Origin: an uncultured Hungatella sp.
GTDB lineage: Bacteria; Bacillota; Clostridia; Lachnospirales; Lachnospiraceae
Direction: 5' to 3'
DNA length: 64,000 nt
NCBI GenBank assembly: GCA_910579515.1
Contig: CAJTUV010000005.1
Location: 82,245-146,244, forward strand
In this document: positions 15,747 to 24,619 of the stretch, one piece after another
Layout: each line of letters starts with the position of its first letter
Position numbering within the stretch: the first letter of the stretch is position 1
Made by a program: the position numbers and the translations under genes
The notes under the pieces: model-generated
Seen by the model: the letters and a program-made list of their open reading frames with translations, nothing else
What the model was told of the DNA's origin: nothing
Databases searched by the model: none

Positions 15747-17312
15747 TTACATCATCGGCGCAATCAGCCGCAAAGCCCGGCCCGCAATCTTTTGATACAG
15801 CGGAAACTTTCTGCAAGTCTCTATGGTAATCTCCTGGCACTTTGCCAAAGTATCCTGAAAGTCCTGTTCGATGTCCTCAACAGCCCTGTTTTTATACAAA
15901 AAGGCCGCGCACTCAAAATGGTGATACAGACTTCTGAAATCCAGGTTAATCGTTCCAACCACCGCCTTCTCATCGTCACTGGTAAATACTTTGGCGTGAA
16001 CAAATCCCGGTGTGAACTCATAAATCTTCACTCCCGCTTCCAAAAGCTCTTCATAATAGGTATGAGCCAGAACAAACGCATATTTCTTGTCTGGAATATG
16101 CGGCATAACAATGATAACCTCCACCCCTCTCTTTGCCCCATAGGTAAGAGCGCTGATGGTCTCGTCATCCAGAATCAGATAAGGCGTCATAATATGTACA
16201 TAAGTTTTAGCCTCATAGAGAATATCTAAGTAAACTTTCTTCCCCACAGGCTCATGGTCCAGAGGAGAATCTCCATAGGCCAAAACGTATCCGTCCGTCT
16301 GTTCTTTCTCTCCAGAAAAAGATTCCTTTCCCTCCAGACAGGGCTGGTATAAATAGGGCTCATAAGGCACTGGTTTCTTTTCCCATATGTTCCACATTTG
16401 AAGAAACATGATGGTGAAATTCTGAACCGCTTCCCCTTTCAGCATCACCGCCACATCTTTCCAGTAACCAAACCGCTTCTTTTCATTTATATACTCATCC
16501 GCCAGATTAATACCACCTGTAAACGCAGTATGGCCGTCAATCACCACAATTTTTCTGTGATCCCGATTGTTCTGGTATGTAGAAAGAAGCGGTTTAATCG
16601 GAGCAAACATTTTGCATTGGATCCCCTTAGCCTCCAGCTTTTTCGGATAATGATACGGAAGCAAAACCAGAGAGCACATGCCGTCATACATAAACCGCAC
16701 TTCCACTCCTTCTTTTGCTTTTCGCTCCAGAATCTCTAAAAGGCCATCCCACATCACTCCTTCTTCCACAATAAAATATTCCATGAAAATAAAACGCTTC
16801 GCCTTTTCTAGTTCCTCTTTCAACTGCTTAAACTTATCCTGACCGCTTGGAAAATAGGTCGCCTTCGTATTCCCTCTGATGGGAAAACCGCCTCGCTTTT
16901 CCATATATCTGGCCAAATTCGCAGTCCGCCTGTCCTCATTTTCCAGTTTCTCAAAAACAGCCTCGTCAAATGCCAAATACCTTCTTGACTGTCTCTCAAT
17001 CTCACCGGCCCGCTTTGCAATCAGCCTTCCGCTGATCTCCAGCTCCACATACAGATAGAGAAGAGCTCCAAAAATAGGAAAGACAAGAACAGGAATCATC
17101 CATGCCAGCTTGAAACTGGGATTATCCTTTTTATTCATGATATAAATGCACAAAAAGCCGCCCAACAAATCAAAAAACGCATACACATAAAGAGAATATC
17201 CGCTGAGCCATTCCACAATCCCAAAAAAGTATCCAATCTGAATCAGTAAAAACAGAACGAAAAATGTGGTTCGTCCAAACACAATCCTCAGCAATTTTCT
17301 CATTTTCTTCAT
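15747..17312 (-). CDS. cls: Cardiolipin synthase (two PLD/HKD motifs)
   Basis: A membrane phospholipase D-family enzyme that joins two phosphatidylglycerols into cardiolipin. It has two N-terminal membrane segments (about residues 10-50), then two HKD motifs: HRKIVVIDGHTAFTGGINL (near 243) and HAKVFTSDDEKAVVGTINLDFRS (near 425). Length is 521 with the ATG at 17312, chosen because GAGGT lies 8 bases upstream; the longer frame starts at a GTG inside that site. It sits directly behind hisB. Confidence 0.93.
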   Translation of the reverse strand: MKKMRKLLRIVFGRTTFFVLFLLIQIGYFFGIVEWLSGYSLYVYAFFDLLGGFLCIYIMNKKDNPSFKLAWMIPVLVFPIFGALLYLYVELEISGRLIAKRAGEIERQSRRYLAFDEAVFEKLENEDRRTANLARYMEKRGGFPIRGNTKATYFPSGQDKFKQLKEELEKAKRFIFMEYFIVEEGVMWDGLLEILERKAKEGVEVRFMYDGMCSLVLLPYHYPKKLEAKGIQCKMFAPIKPLLSTYQNNRDHRKIVVIDGHTAFTGGINLADEYINEKKRFGYWKDVAVMLKGEAVQNFTIMFLQMWNIWEKKPVPYEPYLYQPCLEGKESFSGEKEQTDGYVLAYGDSPLDHEPVGKKVYLDILYEAKTYVHIMTPYLILDDETISALTYGAKRGVEVIIVMPHIPDKKYAFVLAHTYYEELLEAGVKIYEFTPGFVHAKVFTSDDEKAVVGTINLDFRSLYHHFECAAFLYKNRAVEDIEQDFQDTLAKCQEITIETCRKFPLYQKIAGRALRLIAPMM

Positions 17313-17330
17313 ACGTACAGACCTCACATC

Positions 17331-17921
17331 CTAAGACAACGTTCCCTTTGTAGACAATACCCCCGTAATCCGCTCTTCCACACGAACAGCCTCATCCAAA
17401 GCCTTCCCAAAAGCCTTAAAAGCCCCCTCGATGATATGATGATTGTTCGTTCCGCTTAACTGTTTTATATGCAGATTCATCTCCCCGCCATAGGACACTG
17501 CATAGAAAAACTCCCGCACCATCTCCGTCTCAAGCTGGCCAACCCGTTCTCTGTCAAGATTCAGATCATACACCAAGAAAGGCCGGCCGCATAGATCCAG
17601 GGCACACAGAATCAAAGCCTCATCCATCGGAAGAATCATAGAACCAAACCGCCGGATCCCCTTCTTATCCCCCACAGCCTGTCTAATCGCCTTCCCCAAA
17701 ACAATTCCTACATCCTCAATGGTATGGTGGGTGTCCACTTCCAAATCCCCTTTTACCAAAAGCTCCAAATCAAAAAAGCCATGATGAGCAAAACTGCACA
17801 ACATATGATCAAAAAAACCGATTCCAGTGTCCACCTTCGCCTGCCCCGTTCCATCCAGTTCAAGAAAAAGGCGAATGTCGGTCTCCTTTGTAACTCTCTC
17901 AATCTCAGCCAAACGCCCCAT
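17331..17921 (-). CDS. hisB: Imidazoleglycerol-phosphate dehydratase
   Basis: Sixth step of histidine synthesis: dehydration of imidazoleglycerol phosphate. A monofunctional enzyme of 196 residues (no phosphatase domain). Metal-binding repeats are visible: GIGFFDHMLCSFAHHG, DTHHTIEDVGIVLG, and the second half SGTNNHHIIEGAFKAFGKALDEA. The ATG at 17921 follows AGGAGGACTTTA; the frame is open a little further to 17942. It is 10 bases after hisD. Confidence 0.95.
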   Translation of the reverse strand: MGRLAEIERVTKETDIRLFLELDGTGQAKVDTGIGFFDHMLCSFAHHGFFDLELLVKGDLEVDTHHTIEDVGIVLGKAIRQAVGDKKGIRRFGSMILPMDEALILCALDLCGRPFLVYDLNLDRERVGQLETEMVREFFYAVSYGGEMNLHIKQLSGTNNHHIIEGAFKAFGKALDEAVRVEERITGVLSTKGTLS

Positions 17922-17931
17922 TAAAGTCCTC

Positions 17932-19224
17932 CTAATCCTCAAACCTTACCTTAATTGAATTGGCATGAGCCGTCAAATGCTCTGCCTGGGCAAAGGTGAC
18001 AATATCTTTATAAACCGGCTCCAACGCTTCCCTGGAATAGTAGATCACACTGGAGCGCTTCACAAAATCCTCCACTCCAAGAGGCGAGAAAAACTTAGCT
18101 GTCCCATTGGTAGGAAGGACATGGTTGGGTCCTGCAAAATAGTCTCCCAAAGGCTCCGAGCTGTACTCCCCCATAAAAATCGCTCCCGCATTCCGAATTT
18201 TCGTCATAACCTCAAAGGGATTCTTTGTCATAATCTCCAGATGTTCCGAAGCAATCTCATTGGCTGTCTCGATGGCTTCTTCCATAGATTCCGCCACCAG
18301 AATATACCCAAACTTCTTAAGAGACTTCTCAAGAATCTCTCTCCTGGACAACTTTTCTAAAAATCTTTCCACCTGCTCAGACACCTCCTTTGCCAGTTTT
18401 TGGCTGGTGGTGACTAAAATTGCGGAAGCCAGCTCATCGTGCTCTGCCTGAGACAGCAAATCCGCAGCCACATACTTAGGATTGGCCGTCTCGTCAGCCA
18501 AAACCAGAATCTCACTGGGGCCTGCGATGCTGTCAATACTCACATGACCGTAAACCGCCTTTTTCGCCAGGGCTACAAAAATATTTCCAGGCCCCACAAT
18601 CTTATGCACTCTTGGAATCGACTCTGTCCCAAAAGCCAAAGCCGCCACCGCCTGAGCGCCTCCAACCTTATACACCTCTGTGGCGCCGGCCAGATGAGCC
18701 GCGGTCAGAGTGACAGGATTCACCTTTCCATCTTTTCCGGGCGGAGTCACCATAACGATCCGCTTCACCCCTGCCACCTCGGCCGGAATAATATTCATCA
18801 GCACAGAAGAAGGATAGGCCGCCTTCCCTCCAGGCACGTAAACCCCCACGCTCTCTAAGGCAGTCTGCTTCTGTCCCAGGATCACCCCGTCTTCTCTGCT
18901 GTCAAACCAACTGTGTCTCACCTGCTTTTGGTGGTAATCCCTGATATTTTCCATGGCTCGTTCCATGACCCGCAAAAGCTCTGGATTTACCATGGCTCTG
19001 GCCTCCTCAATCTCCGCCTTCGTAACCCTGACATTGTCCCCGGTGATACGGGCCTTGTCAAATTTTTCTGTATAGGCAAAGACCGCCTCGTCCCCTTTTT
19101 CCTTTACCTGGTCGATAATCTCCTGTACCACCCCTGCATATTCTTCATAATTGTTAGGGTCCCGTTTCAACAAATCAGACAGAAGATTCCTTTTGGTCGT
19201 CTCGTTCAAATCCACGATTCTCAT
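17932..19224 (-). CDS. hisD: Histidinol dehydrogenase
   Basis: Last two oxidations of histidine synthesis (histidinol to histidine, NAD and zinc dependent). 430 residues, normal. Motifs: VYVPGGKAAYPSSVLMNIIPA, KVGGAQAVAALAFGTESIPRVHKIVGPGN, SIDSIAGPSEILVLAD and AEHDELASAILVT, then GPNHVLPTNGTAKFFSPLGVEDF near the C-terminus with zinc and catalytic His residues. Overlaps hisG by four bases. Confidence 0.96.
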   Translation of the reverse strand: MRIVDLNETTKRNLLSDLLKRDPNNYEEYAGVVQEIIDQVKEKGDEAVFAYTEKFDKARITGDNVRVTKAEIEEARAMVNPELLRVMERAMENIRDYHQKQVRHSWFDSREDGVILGQKQTALESVGVYVPGGKAAYPSSVLMNIIPAEVAGVKRIVMVTPPGKDGKVNPVTLTAAHLAGATEVYKVGGAQAVAALAFGTESIPRVHKIVGPGNIFVALAKKAVYGHVSIDSIAGPSEILVLADETANPKYVAADLLSQAEHDELASAILVTTSQKLAKEVSEQVERFLEKLSRREILEKSLKKFGYILVAESMEEAIETANEIASEHLEIMTKNPFEVMTKIRNAGAIFMGEYSSEPLGDYFAGPNHVLPTNGTAKFFSPLGVEDFVKRSSVIYYSREALEPVYKDIVTFAQAEHLTAHANSIKVRFED

Positions 19225-19871
19225 GACTGTTCCTCCGTAAGCACCTCTTTTAAATCCCTCACCAGTCTGGTGATTCTCTTGTTTTCCCGTTTCATGCTGA
19301 CCTGGTTCACAATCACCCTTGCAGATAACGGACAGATTTCCTCTAAAACCATCAGCCCGTTCTCCCGAAGCGTAGAACCAGTCTCCACAATATCCACAAT
19401 CACTTCCGACAGCCCCACCAAAGGCGCCAGCTCAATAGAGCCGTTCAGCTTAATAATCTCCACTGTCTGATGCTTTTTGTTGTAAAAATAGTCCTTGGCA
19501 ATATTGGGATACTTGGTAGCCACCCGAATCAGCTCATGGTGCCTTAAATACTCCCCGGCACTCTCCGGCCCGCAGACACACATCCGACAGCGCCCGAATC
19601 CCAGATCCATGACTTCATACAGTTTTCGGTCCTCCTCCATAATCGTGTCTTTGCCGGAAATACCGATGTCTGCAGCCCCGTACTCCACATAAGTAGGCAC
19701 GTCATTGGCCTTTGCCAAAAAAAAGCGCAGTCCCAGCTCTTCATTGGTAAAAATCAGTTTCCTGGAACTTTTATCCCGCGCTTCTTTACAGGTGATCCCC
19801 ACCTTTTCAAACAAATCCAGAGTTTTATACGCCAAACGCCCCTTGGTCAGAGCTATGGTCAAATAAGGCAT
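19221..19871 (-). CDS. hisG: ATP phosphoribosyltransferase, short form
   Basis: First and feedback-controlled step of histidine synthesis. It is the short form (216 residues), which lacks the C-terminal regulatory domain and needs HisZ; hisZ is immediately upstream. Typical blocks: TIALTKGRLAYKTLDLFEKVG, DVPTYVEYGAADIGISGKD, and the PRPP loop region VDIVETGSTLRENGL. The ATG at 19871 has AAAGGAG upstream and overlaps hisZ by 13 bases; the longer frame to 19904 lacks a site. Confidence 0.96.
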   Translation of the reverse strand: MPYLTIALTKGRLAYKTLDLFEKVGITCKEARDKSSRKLIFTNEELGLRFFLAKANDVPTYVEYGAADIGISGKDTIMEEDRKLYEVMDLGFGRCRMCVCGPESAGEYLRHHELIRVATKYPNIAKDYFYNKKHQTVEIIKLNGSIELAPLVGLSEVIVDIVETGSTLRENGLMVLEEICPLSARVIVNQVSMKRENKRITRLVRDLKEVLTEEQS

Positions 19872-21076
19872 AGGCTTCTCCTTTCCCCATTCTTTTCCAT
19901 GCAATACAGAGTCTGTATTCCTTTCTTCCTGGCCCAGTCCTCATATTCCTGGAATGAAAGTTCAGAGGATTTCTTTATCAAAATCGTCCTTTTCCCTTTC
20001 TTGCGAAGATCCGCAGCCAGCCCGATTCCGTCCTTTTGAACTTCCCAGTCATAGACCACTAAAGCATCAATCTGGTCTGTGAAAACCTCGATCTTTTGTC
20101 TGGAAATAGCAAGCAAAAGCTGGTCAATCACAATAGCGAATCCCACAGCAGGAACATCCTTTCCAAACTGAACCAACAGCTTGTCGTATCTTCCTCCTGT
20201 GACAATGTACTCCCCAGTTCCATACGTATATGCCTTAAAAATAATTCCTGTATAGTACTGATACTTGCTGAGCATCCCCAAATCATAGGACACATACTCC
20301 GCCATCCCGTAAGTCTTTAGAATCTCCTGAACACGTTCCAGACGTTCAATCGCTTTTAAAGACCTCTCATTGTGCACCAGCCCCTTTACCCTTCTCATCT
20401 GTTCCAAAGTTCCAAACAGCTCTGGAAGCTTCAAAAACAACTCCTTTAACTGCTGCGGCATAGGGCTCTCAGACACCAGCTCCTCCACGCCAAAATAATT
20501 TTTATTCTCAATCAGGGTCCGAAGCGTTTCCTGAGTCTCCTCTTCCATACCCGCTTCCTCAGCCAGACCCTTAAAAAACTCCACCTGTCCCAATTCCACC
20601 TGAAATTCCTTAAGACCGGCAGCCTTTAAAGCCTCAATCACCATGGCGATCATTTCCCCGTCCGCCGCGCTGGAATCGTCCCCAATCAGCTCCACTCCGG
20701 TCTGGGTAATCTCCTTTAACCGCCCCTGATAGCTGGTGTTGTTGGTAAACGTCTTTCCCCAATAGCACAACCGCACAGGCATACGTTCTTCCATAAAATA
20801 CTTTCCCACACACCTGGCAATCGCCGGAGTCATATCCGGTCTCAACACCAAAGTGTTGTTGTCCCTGTCAAAAAACTTAAACATCTCCCTGGAAGTAACG
20901 CTGCCCCGCTCCTTTGCAAAAATATCAAAAAATTCAAAGGCAGGCGTCTCAATATCCTCATACCCATACTGATGAAACACTCTGCCAATCTCCCTCTGAA
21001 CCGTCAGCTTTCTGGCGCACTCCTTATCATAAATATCCCGCACCCCTTCCGGCGTGTGAAACAACTCCATGGCCAT
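19859..21076 (-). CDS. hisZ: ATP phosphoribosyltransferase regulatory subunit
   Basis: A histidyl-tRNA-synthetase paralogue that forms the hetero-octamer with short HisG and gives histidine control. 405 residues. Class II synthetase traces are clear (HTPEGVRDIYDKECARK; ETPAFEFFDIF; LVLRPDMTPAIARCVGKYF, motif 2-like; GTGEYIVTGGRYDKLLVQFGKDVPAVGFAI, motif 3-like), but there is no anticodon-binding domain of a full HisRS. First of hisZ-hisG-hisD-hisB; other his genes are not in the window. No T-box or attenuator precedes it; yitT ends 25 bases upstream. Confidence 0.94.
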   Translation of the reverse strand: MAMELFHTPEGVRDIYDKECARKLTVQREIGRVFHQYGYEDIETPAFEFFDIFAKERGSVTSREMFKFFDRDNNTLVLRPDMTPAIARCVGKYFMEERMPVRLCYWGKTFTNNTSYQGRLKEITQTGVELIGDDSSAADGEMIAMVIEALKAAGLKEFQVELGQVEFFKGLAEEAGMEEETQETLRTLIENKNYFGVEELVSESPMPQQLKELFLKLPELFGTLEQMRRVKGLVHNERSLKAIERLERVQEILKTYGMAEYVSYDLGMLSKYQYYTGIIFKAYTYGTGEYIVTGGRYDKLLVQFGKDVPAVGFAIVIDQLLLAISRQKIEVFTDQIDALVVYDWEVQKDGIGLAADLRKKGKRTILIKKSSELSFQEYEDWARKKGIQTLYCMEKNGERRSLCLI

Positions 21077-21101
21077 AGCCCTCTTCTCCCTTCTCCGCCC
21101 G

Positions 21102-21974
21102 TCAGGTCATGGGGGCGCGATAAAATTTCCCATAAAAATTTTCTGTTCTCAGCATATTAACAATCACATGTGGATCCACAGACCGCATAAGGGCCACGAT
21201 ATCCTCCACCTCATACGATGACACCACTGTATGGAGAAGATACATGTCCTGATGACTGTATCCTCCTATGGCTTTCACACAAGAAATACCGTGGCGGTAA
21301 TTGGCAATATATGCCTTCATAACCGCCTCTGCCTCCTTGGTGGTAACCTGAAGCGTCACCCGCTCATACCGGTGATGAAGCGAAGATATGGTTCTGGTAG
21401 AAATAAACTGAAATAAAATTGAGTATCCTGCATACTCCCATCCAAACATAACGCCAAAAATACTTAAAATCACTACATTTCCTGCAAACACGTACTCCCA
21501 AATCGACTTTCCTGTCTTATTAGACACATACAAGGCAATAAAATCAGTCCCCCCTGTAGAAGCGTTCCCCCGCAAAGCCACTGCAATGGAAATCCCATAC
21601 AAAAATCCGCCAAAAATCACATTCAATATTTCATCATCAAACAAGGGCGTGAAATTAAGCGTCTTCAAAAAGACGCTGGACAAAAACACCTGGATCATAG
21701 AATAAAACGTAAACCGAAGGCTGATGCTGCGGCTGCACAAAATAGCCACAGGAATATTTAATACCAAAAGCCCTACAGAAGTAGAAAAGCTCCTCCCATA
21801 AAATGATGCGATTTTGTCAATCAAAAGAGCGATTCCTGTAAATCCGCCTGAAAGCAGATTGGCAGGCCGAATACACACCTGAATTACAAAGGTCTGCAAG
21901 AGAGCCGAAATCACTACCGACAAAATCGTAAGTATCCTGCGTATCTGCGCATTTTTTTTCAAATTCGCCATCAT
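21102..21974 (-). CDS. YitT family membrane protein (DUF161/DUF2179)
   Basis: A membrane protein of 290 residues: five or six hydrophobic segments with the family pattern NLLSGGFTGIALLID and GIALRGNASTGGTDFIALYVS (residues 40-160), followed by the cytoplasmic DUF2179 domain with GISCVKAIGGYSHQDMYLLHTVVSSYEVEDI. Function is unproven; some members are tied to cyclic-di-AMP or transport. TAAGGAG lies about 9 bases before the ATG. It appears to be the first gene of the hisZGDB transcript, which is not an obvious functional link. Confidence 0.88.
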   Translation of the reverse strand: MMANLKKNAQIRRILTILSVVISALLQTFVIQVCIRPANLLSGGFTGIALLIDKIASFYGRSFSTSVGLLVLNIPVAILCSRSISLRFTFYSMIQVFLSSVFLKTLNFTPLFDDEILNVIFGGFLYGISIAVALRGNASTGGTDFIALYVSNKTGKSIWEYVFAGNVVILSIFGVMFGWEYAGYSILFQFISTRTISSLHHRYERVTLQVTTKEAEAVMKAYIANYRHGISCVKAIGGYSHQDMYLLHTVVSSYEVEDIVALMRSVDPHVIVNMLRTENFYGKFYRAPMT

Positions 21975-22027
21975 GTCAAAAATATCTCCTTATTGATTAC
22001 TTCACCGTCTGTATCAGACAACGGAAA

Positions 22028-22060
22028 AAGAGCCAAAGACAATACAAATCCCCGGCTCTT
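22028..22060 (-). terminator. Rho-independent terminator after the PurF-like gene
   Basis: Arms AAGAGCC (22028-22034) and GGCTCTT (22054-22060); on the minus strand the stem is followed by TTTTTCC. It lies 19 bases past the stop of the PurF-like gene. Confidence 0.75.
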
Positions 22061-22078
22061 CTCGATCTTATTAGGAAC

Positions 22079-23488
22079 TTATTCTCTTCCGTCAAAACAA
22101 TACGTACAAAGTTTACATTTAGGAAGCCCAATGGATTCTACCATATCATCCAAGCGATGGTATCTTAAACTAGTGAAATTCTGTTTTTTACATATCTCTG
22201 AGCACATGCTTTCATAGCGCTCACTCTCTGGATCAGAATACTCCTTCAGGGTCTTCTCTGCCTGTTCCCCTTCCTTCTCCAGAATAATCCTTCTGGTAAT
22301 CAAATCCAGCTCCGACTTGGAACGGGAAAAATTCAGATACTTACATCCGAACAAAAGAGGCGGACAGGCAGGCCGCACATGAACCTCTTTCGCGCCGCTC
22401 TGGTATAAAAATTCTGTAGTCTCCCGAAGCTGAGTTCCTCTGACAATGGAATCGTCAATCAAAAGGAGCTTCTTTTTCTCAATCAGAGCCTTTACAGGAA
22501 TCAGCTTCATGCGGGCGATCAGACTCCTCTGCTCCTGATTGGTAGGCATAAACGATCTGGGCCAGGTAGGGGTGTACTTGATAAAGGGACGGGCAAAAGG
22601 AATCCCAGACTCATTGGCATAGCCAATGGCATGAGCGGTGCCAGAATCCGGCACACCGGCCACCACATCCGCCTGAATCTTTCCCGTATCCCGCTTGGCC
22701 AGCATACTGCCGCAGCGGTATCGCATTTCCTCCACATTGATCCCCTCATAGGAAGAAGTGGGATACCCATAATAGACCCACAAGAAAGAGCAAATCTGCA
22801 TCTTTTCTCCAGGCGGGCTTAACTCCTTCACCCCTTCCGGAGTCACAAAGACAATCTCTCCAGGGCCTAGTTCCTTATAATCCTCATATCCAAGATTAAT
22901 ATAGGCAAAATTCTCAAAAGAAATGCAGTAAGCATCCTCCTTTTTTCCAATCACCAAAGGAGTCCGCCCATACTTATCTCTGGCGGCGTAGATGCCCTCT
23001 TTTGTCATCAGAATCAAGGTCATAGACCCGTCAACCACTTCCTGAACATATCGGATGCCGTGAAGCAGGCTGTCCCTTCTGCAAATCAGGGAAGCCACCA
23101 GCTCCGTGGCATTGACCTGACCGCTGCTCATCTCCTGAAAATGCGAGCTTCCGCTGGCATAAAGGCCCTTTAGCAAAGTTTCAAAATTGTTAATCTTCCC
23201 CACCGTGGCAATGGCAAAGCTGCCAAGATGAGACTGAATCAGCAGAGGCTGGGGCTCATAGTCCGAGATGCAACCAATCCCCAGATTTCCTTTCATTTCC
23301 TCCACATCCCGCTCAAATTTGGTGCGGAAAGGCGAATTTTCAATGTTGTGAATGGCCCTGTTAAACCCTTCCGGCCCATAGGTGGCCATACCGCCCCGCC
23401 TTGTTCCCAGATGTGAATGATAATCGATCCCATAAAACAATTCCAGGGCACAATTCTTTTTGGAAGCGACTCCAAAGATTCCTCCCAT
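22079..23488 (-). CDS. PurF-like amidophosphoribosyltransferase without the N-terminal cysteine
   Basis: A 469-residue protein with the full PurF layout: an Ntn-hydrolase glutaminase domain (about 1-230) and a phosphoribosyltransferase domain with the PRPP loop LLLIDDSIVRGTQLRET (near 345). Fe-S cluster-type cysteines remain (ACPPLLFGC, CSEICKKQ, and CKLCTYC at the C-terminus). But the N-terminus reads MGGIFGV, where true PurF has the nucleophilic Cys exposed after processing (C-G-x-F-G-x). So glutamine hydrolysis by the normal route should not work. It may use ammonia or serve another role. It follows galE, not the purine genes. The family call is firm, the activity open. Confidence 0.85.
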   Translation of the reverse strand: MGGIFGVASKKNCALELFYGIDYHSHLGTRRGGMATYGPEGFNRAIHNIENSPFRTKFERDVEEMKGNLGIGCISDYEPQPLLIQSHLGSFAIATVGKINNFETLLKGLYASGSSHFQEMSSGQVNATELVASLICRRDSLLHGIRYVQEVVDGSMTLILMTKEGIYAARDKYGRTPLVIGKKEDAYCISFENFAYINLGYEDYKELGPGEIVFVTPEGVKELSPPGEKMQICSFLWVYYGYPTSSYEGINVEEMRYRCGSMLAKRDTGKIQADVVAGVPDSGTAHAIGYANESGIPFARPFIKYTPTWPRSFMPTNQEQRSLIARMKLIPVKALIEKKKLLLIDDSIVRGTQLRETTEFLYQSGAKEVHVRPACPPLLFGCKYLNFSRSKSELDLITRRIILEKEGEQAEKTLKEYSDPESERYESMCSEICKKQNFTSLRYHRLDDMVESIGLPKCKLCTYCFDGRE

Positions 23489-23510
23489 ACGCTATGTGTG
23501 TCTCCTTCCT

Positions 23511-24530
23511 CTATTCAACGTAACCTTCTGGATTATTCTTCTGCCATCTCCAGGAATCCTGACACATCTCCTTGATTCCCCGTTTCGCAACCCAGCCAAG
23601 CTCCTTCTGGGCTTTTGCAGAATCCGCATAGCATGCCGGAACATCTCCTGCTCTTCTGTCTTTAAACACATAGTTAATCTTTAACTCATTGGCTTCCTCA
23701 AAGGCATTAATCACATCCAGCACACTGTATCCTGTACCAGTTCCCAAATTGTAAATCCAGACGCCTCCAGCCTCTTTCTTCATCTTTTGAAGAGCCTTCA
23801 CATGGCCGTCTGCCAAATCCACCACATGGATATAATCTCTTACGCACGTACCGTCTGGCGTATCATAATCATTACCAAACACTCCAAGGCAGACCAGCTT
23901 TCCAACCGCCACCTGAGTAATATAAGGAAGGAGATTGTTGGGAATTCCTTTTGGATTCTCTCCGATTCTTCCTGACTCGTGAGCGCCGATCGGATTAAAG
24001 TAGCGCAGAAGCATAATCTGCCACTCTGGATCTGCTGTGTGCAAATCTGTCAAAATCTGCTCTAACATGCCTTTGGTCCGTCCATAAGGATTTGTAATCT
24101 CTCCCTTTGGACACTCTTCTGTAATGGGAACAAAGGCCGGATTTCCATAAACGGTAGCAGAAGAACTGAAAACAATGCTTTTTACCCCATGCTTTCTCAT
24201 CTCGTCACACAGAATCAGGGTTCCCGTAATATTGTTGTGGTAATACTCCAACGGCTTAAATACAGACTCTCCTACTGCCTTCAAGCCGGCAAAATGAATA
24301 ACAGAATCAATCTTCTCATTGTCAAAGACCCGTTTCACGCCTTCCTGGTCCAAAAGATCCACTTCATAAAAGGTCAGCTTTTTGTCCGCGATCTCCTCCA
24401 CCCGCTTTAAAGACTCCTTGCAGGAATTGCAGAGATTGTCCACCACAACCACATCATATCCGGCGTTTAAAAGTTCGATACAAGTATGGCTGCCAATGTA
24501 TCCGGCGCCACCAGTTACTAAAATTGCCAT
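23511..24530 (-). CDS. galE: UDP-glucose 4-epimerase
   Basis: Interconverts UDP-glucose and UDP-galactose for sugar use and cell-surface glycans. 339 residues from the ATG at 24530, which has AAGGAGG upstream and starts directly with the Rossmann motif ILVTGGAGYIGSHTCIELL. The catalytic S-x(n)-YxxxK is visible (FSSSATVYG and NPYGRTKGMLE). The open frame upstream to 24647 has no family similarity and crosses the promoter. It heads a two-gene unit with the PurF-like gene. Confidence 0.96.
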   Translation of the reverse strand: MAILVTGGAGYIGSHTCIELLNAGYDVVVVDNLCNSCKESLKRVEEIADKKLTFYEVDLLDQEGVKRVFDNEKIDSVIHFAGLKAVGESVFKPLEYYHNNITGTLILCDEMRKHGVKSIVFSSSATVYGNPAFVPITEECPKGEITNPYGRTKGMLEQILTDLHTADPEWQIMLLRYFNPIGAHESGRIGENPKGIPNNLLPYITQVAVGKLVCLGVFGNDYDTPDGTCVRDYIHVVDLADGHVKALQKMKKEAGGVWIYNLGTGTGYSVLDVINAFEEANELKINYVFKDRRAGDVPACYADSAKAQKELGWVAKRGIKEMCQDSWRWQKNNPEGYVE

Positions 24531-24590
24531 CTGTTCATCCTCCTTGTTGTGAATAAAAAGAGTTTTTACAAGCCAAAGACCCTCTTCTCT

Positions 24591-24619
24591 ATTATAAAGG
24601 GGAAGGCTGGGAAATACAA
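24591..24619 (-). promoter_or_regulatory. Promoter of galE and the PurF-like gene
   Basis: On the minus strand TTGTAT (24619-24614) and a perfect TATAAT (24596-24591) are 17 bases apart, overlapping the 3' end of the creatininase-family gene. Confidence 0.7.

Noticed and set aside
15702..16229. Plus-strand 175-codon frame
   Set aside because: Antisense to the cardiolipin synthase and dipeptidase ends; no ribosome binding site or motif.
21077..21101. Histidine T-box or attenuator before hisZ
   Set aside because: Only 25 bases separate yitT and hisZ; there is no space for such an element.
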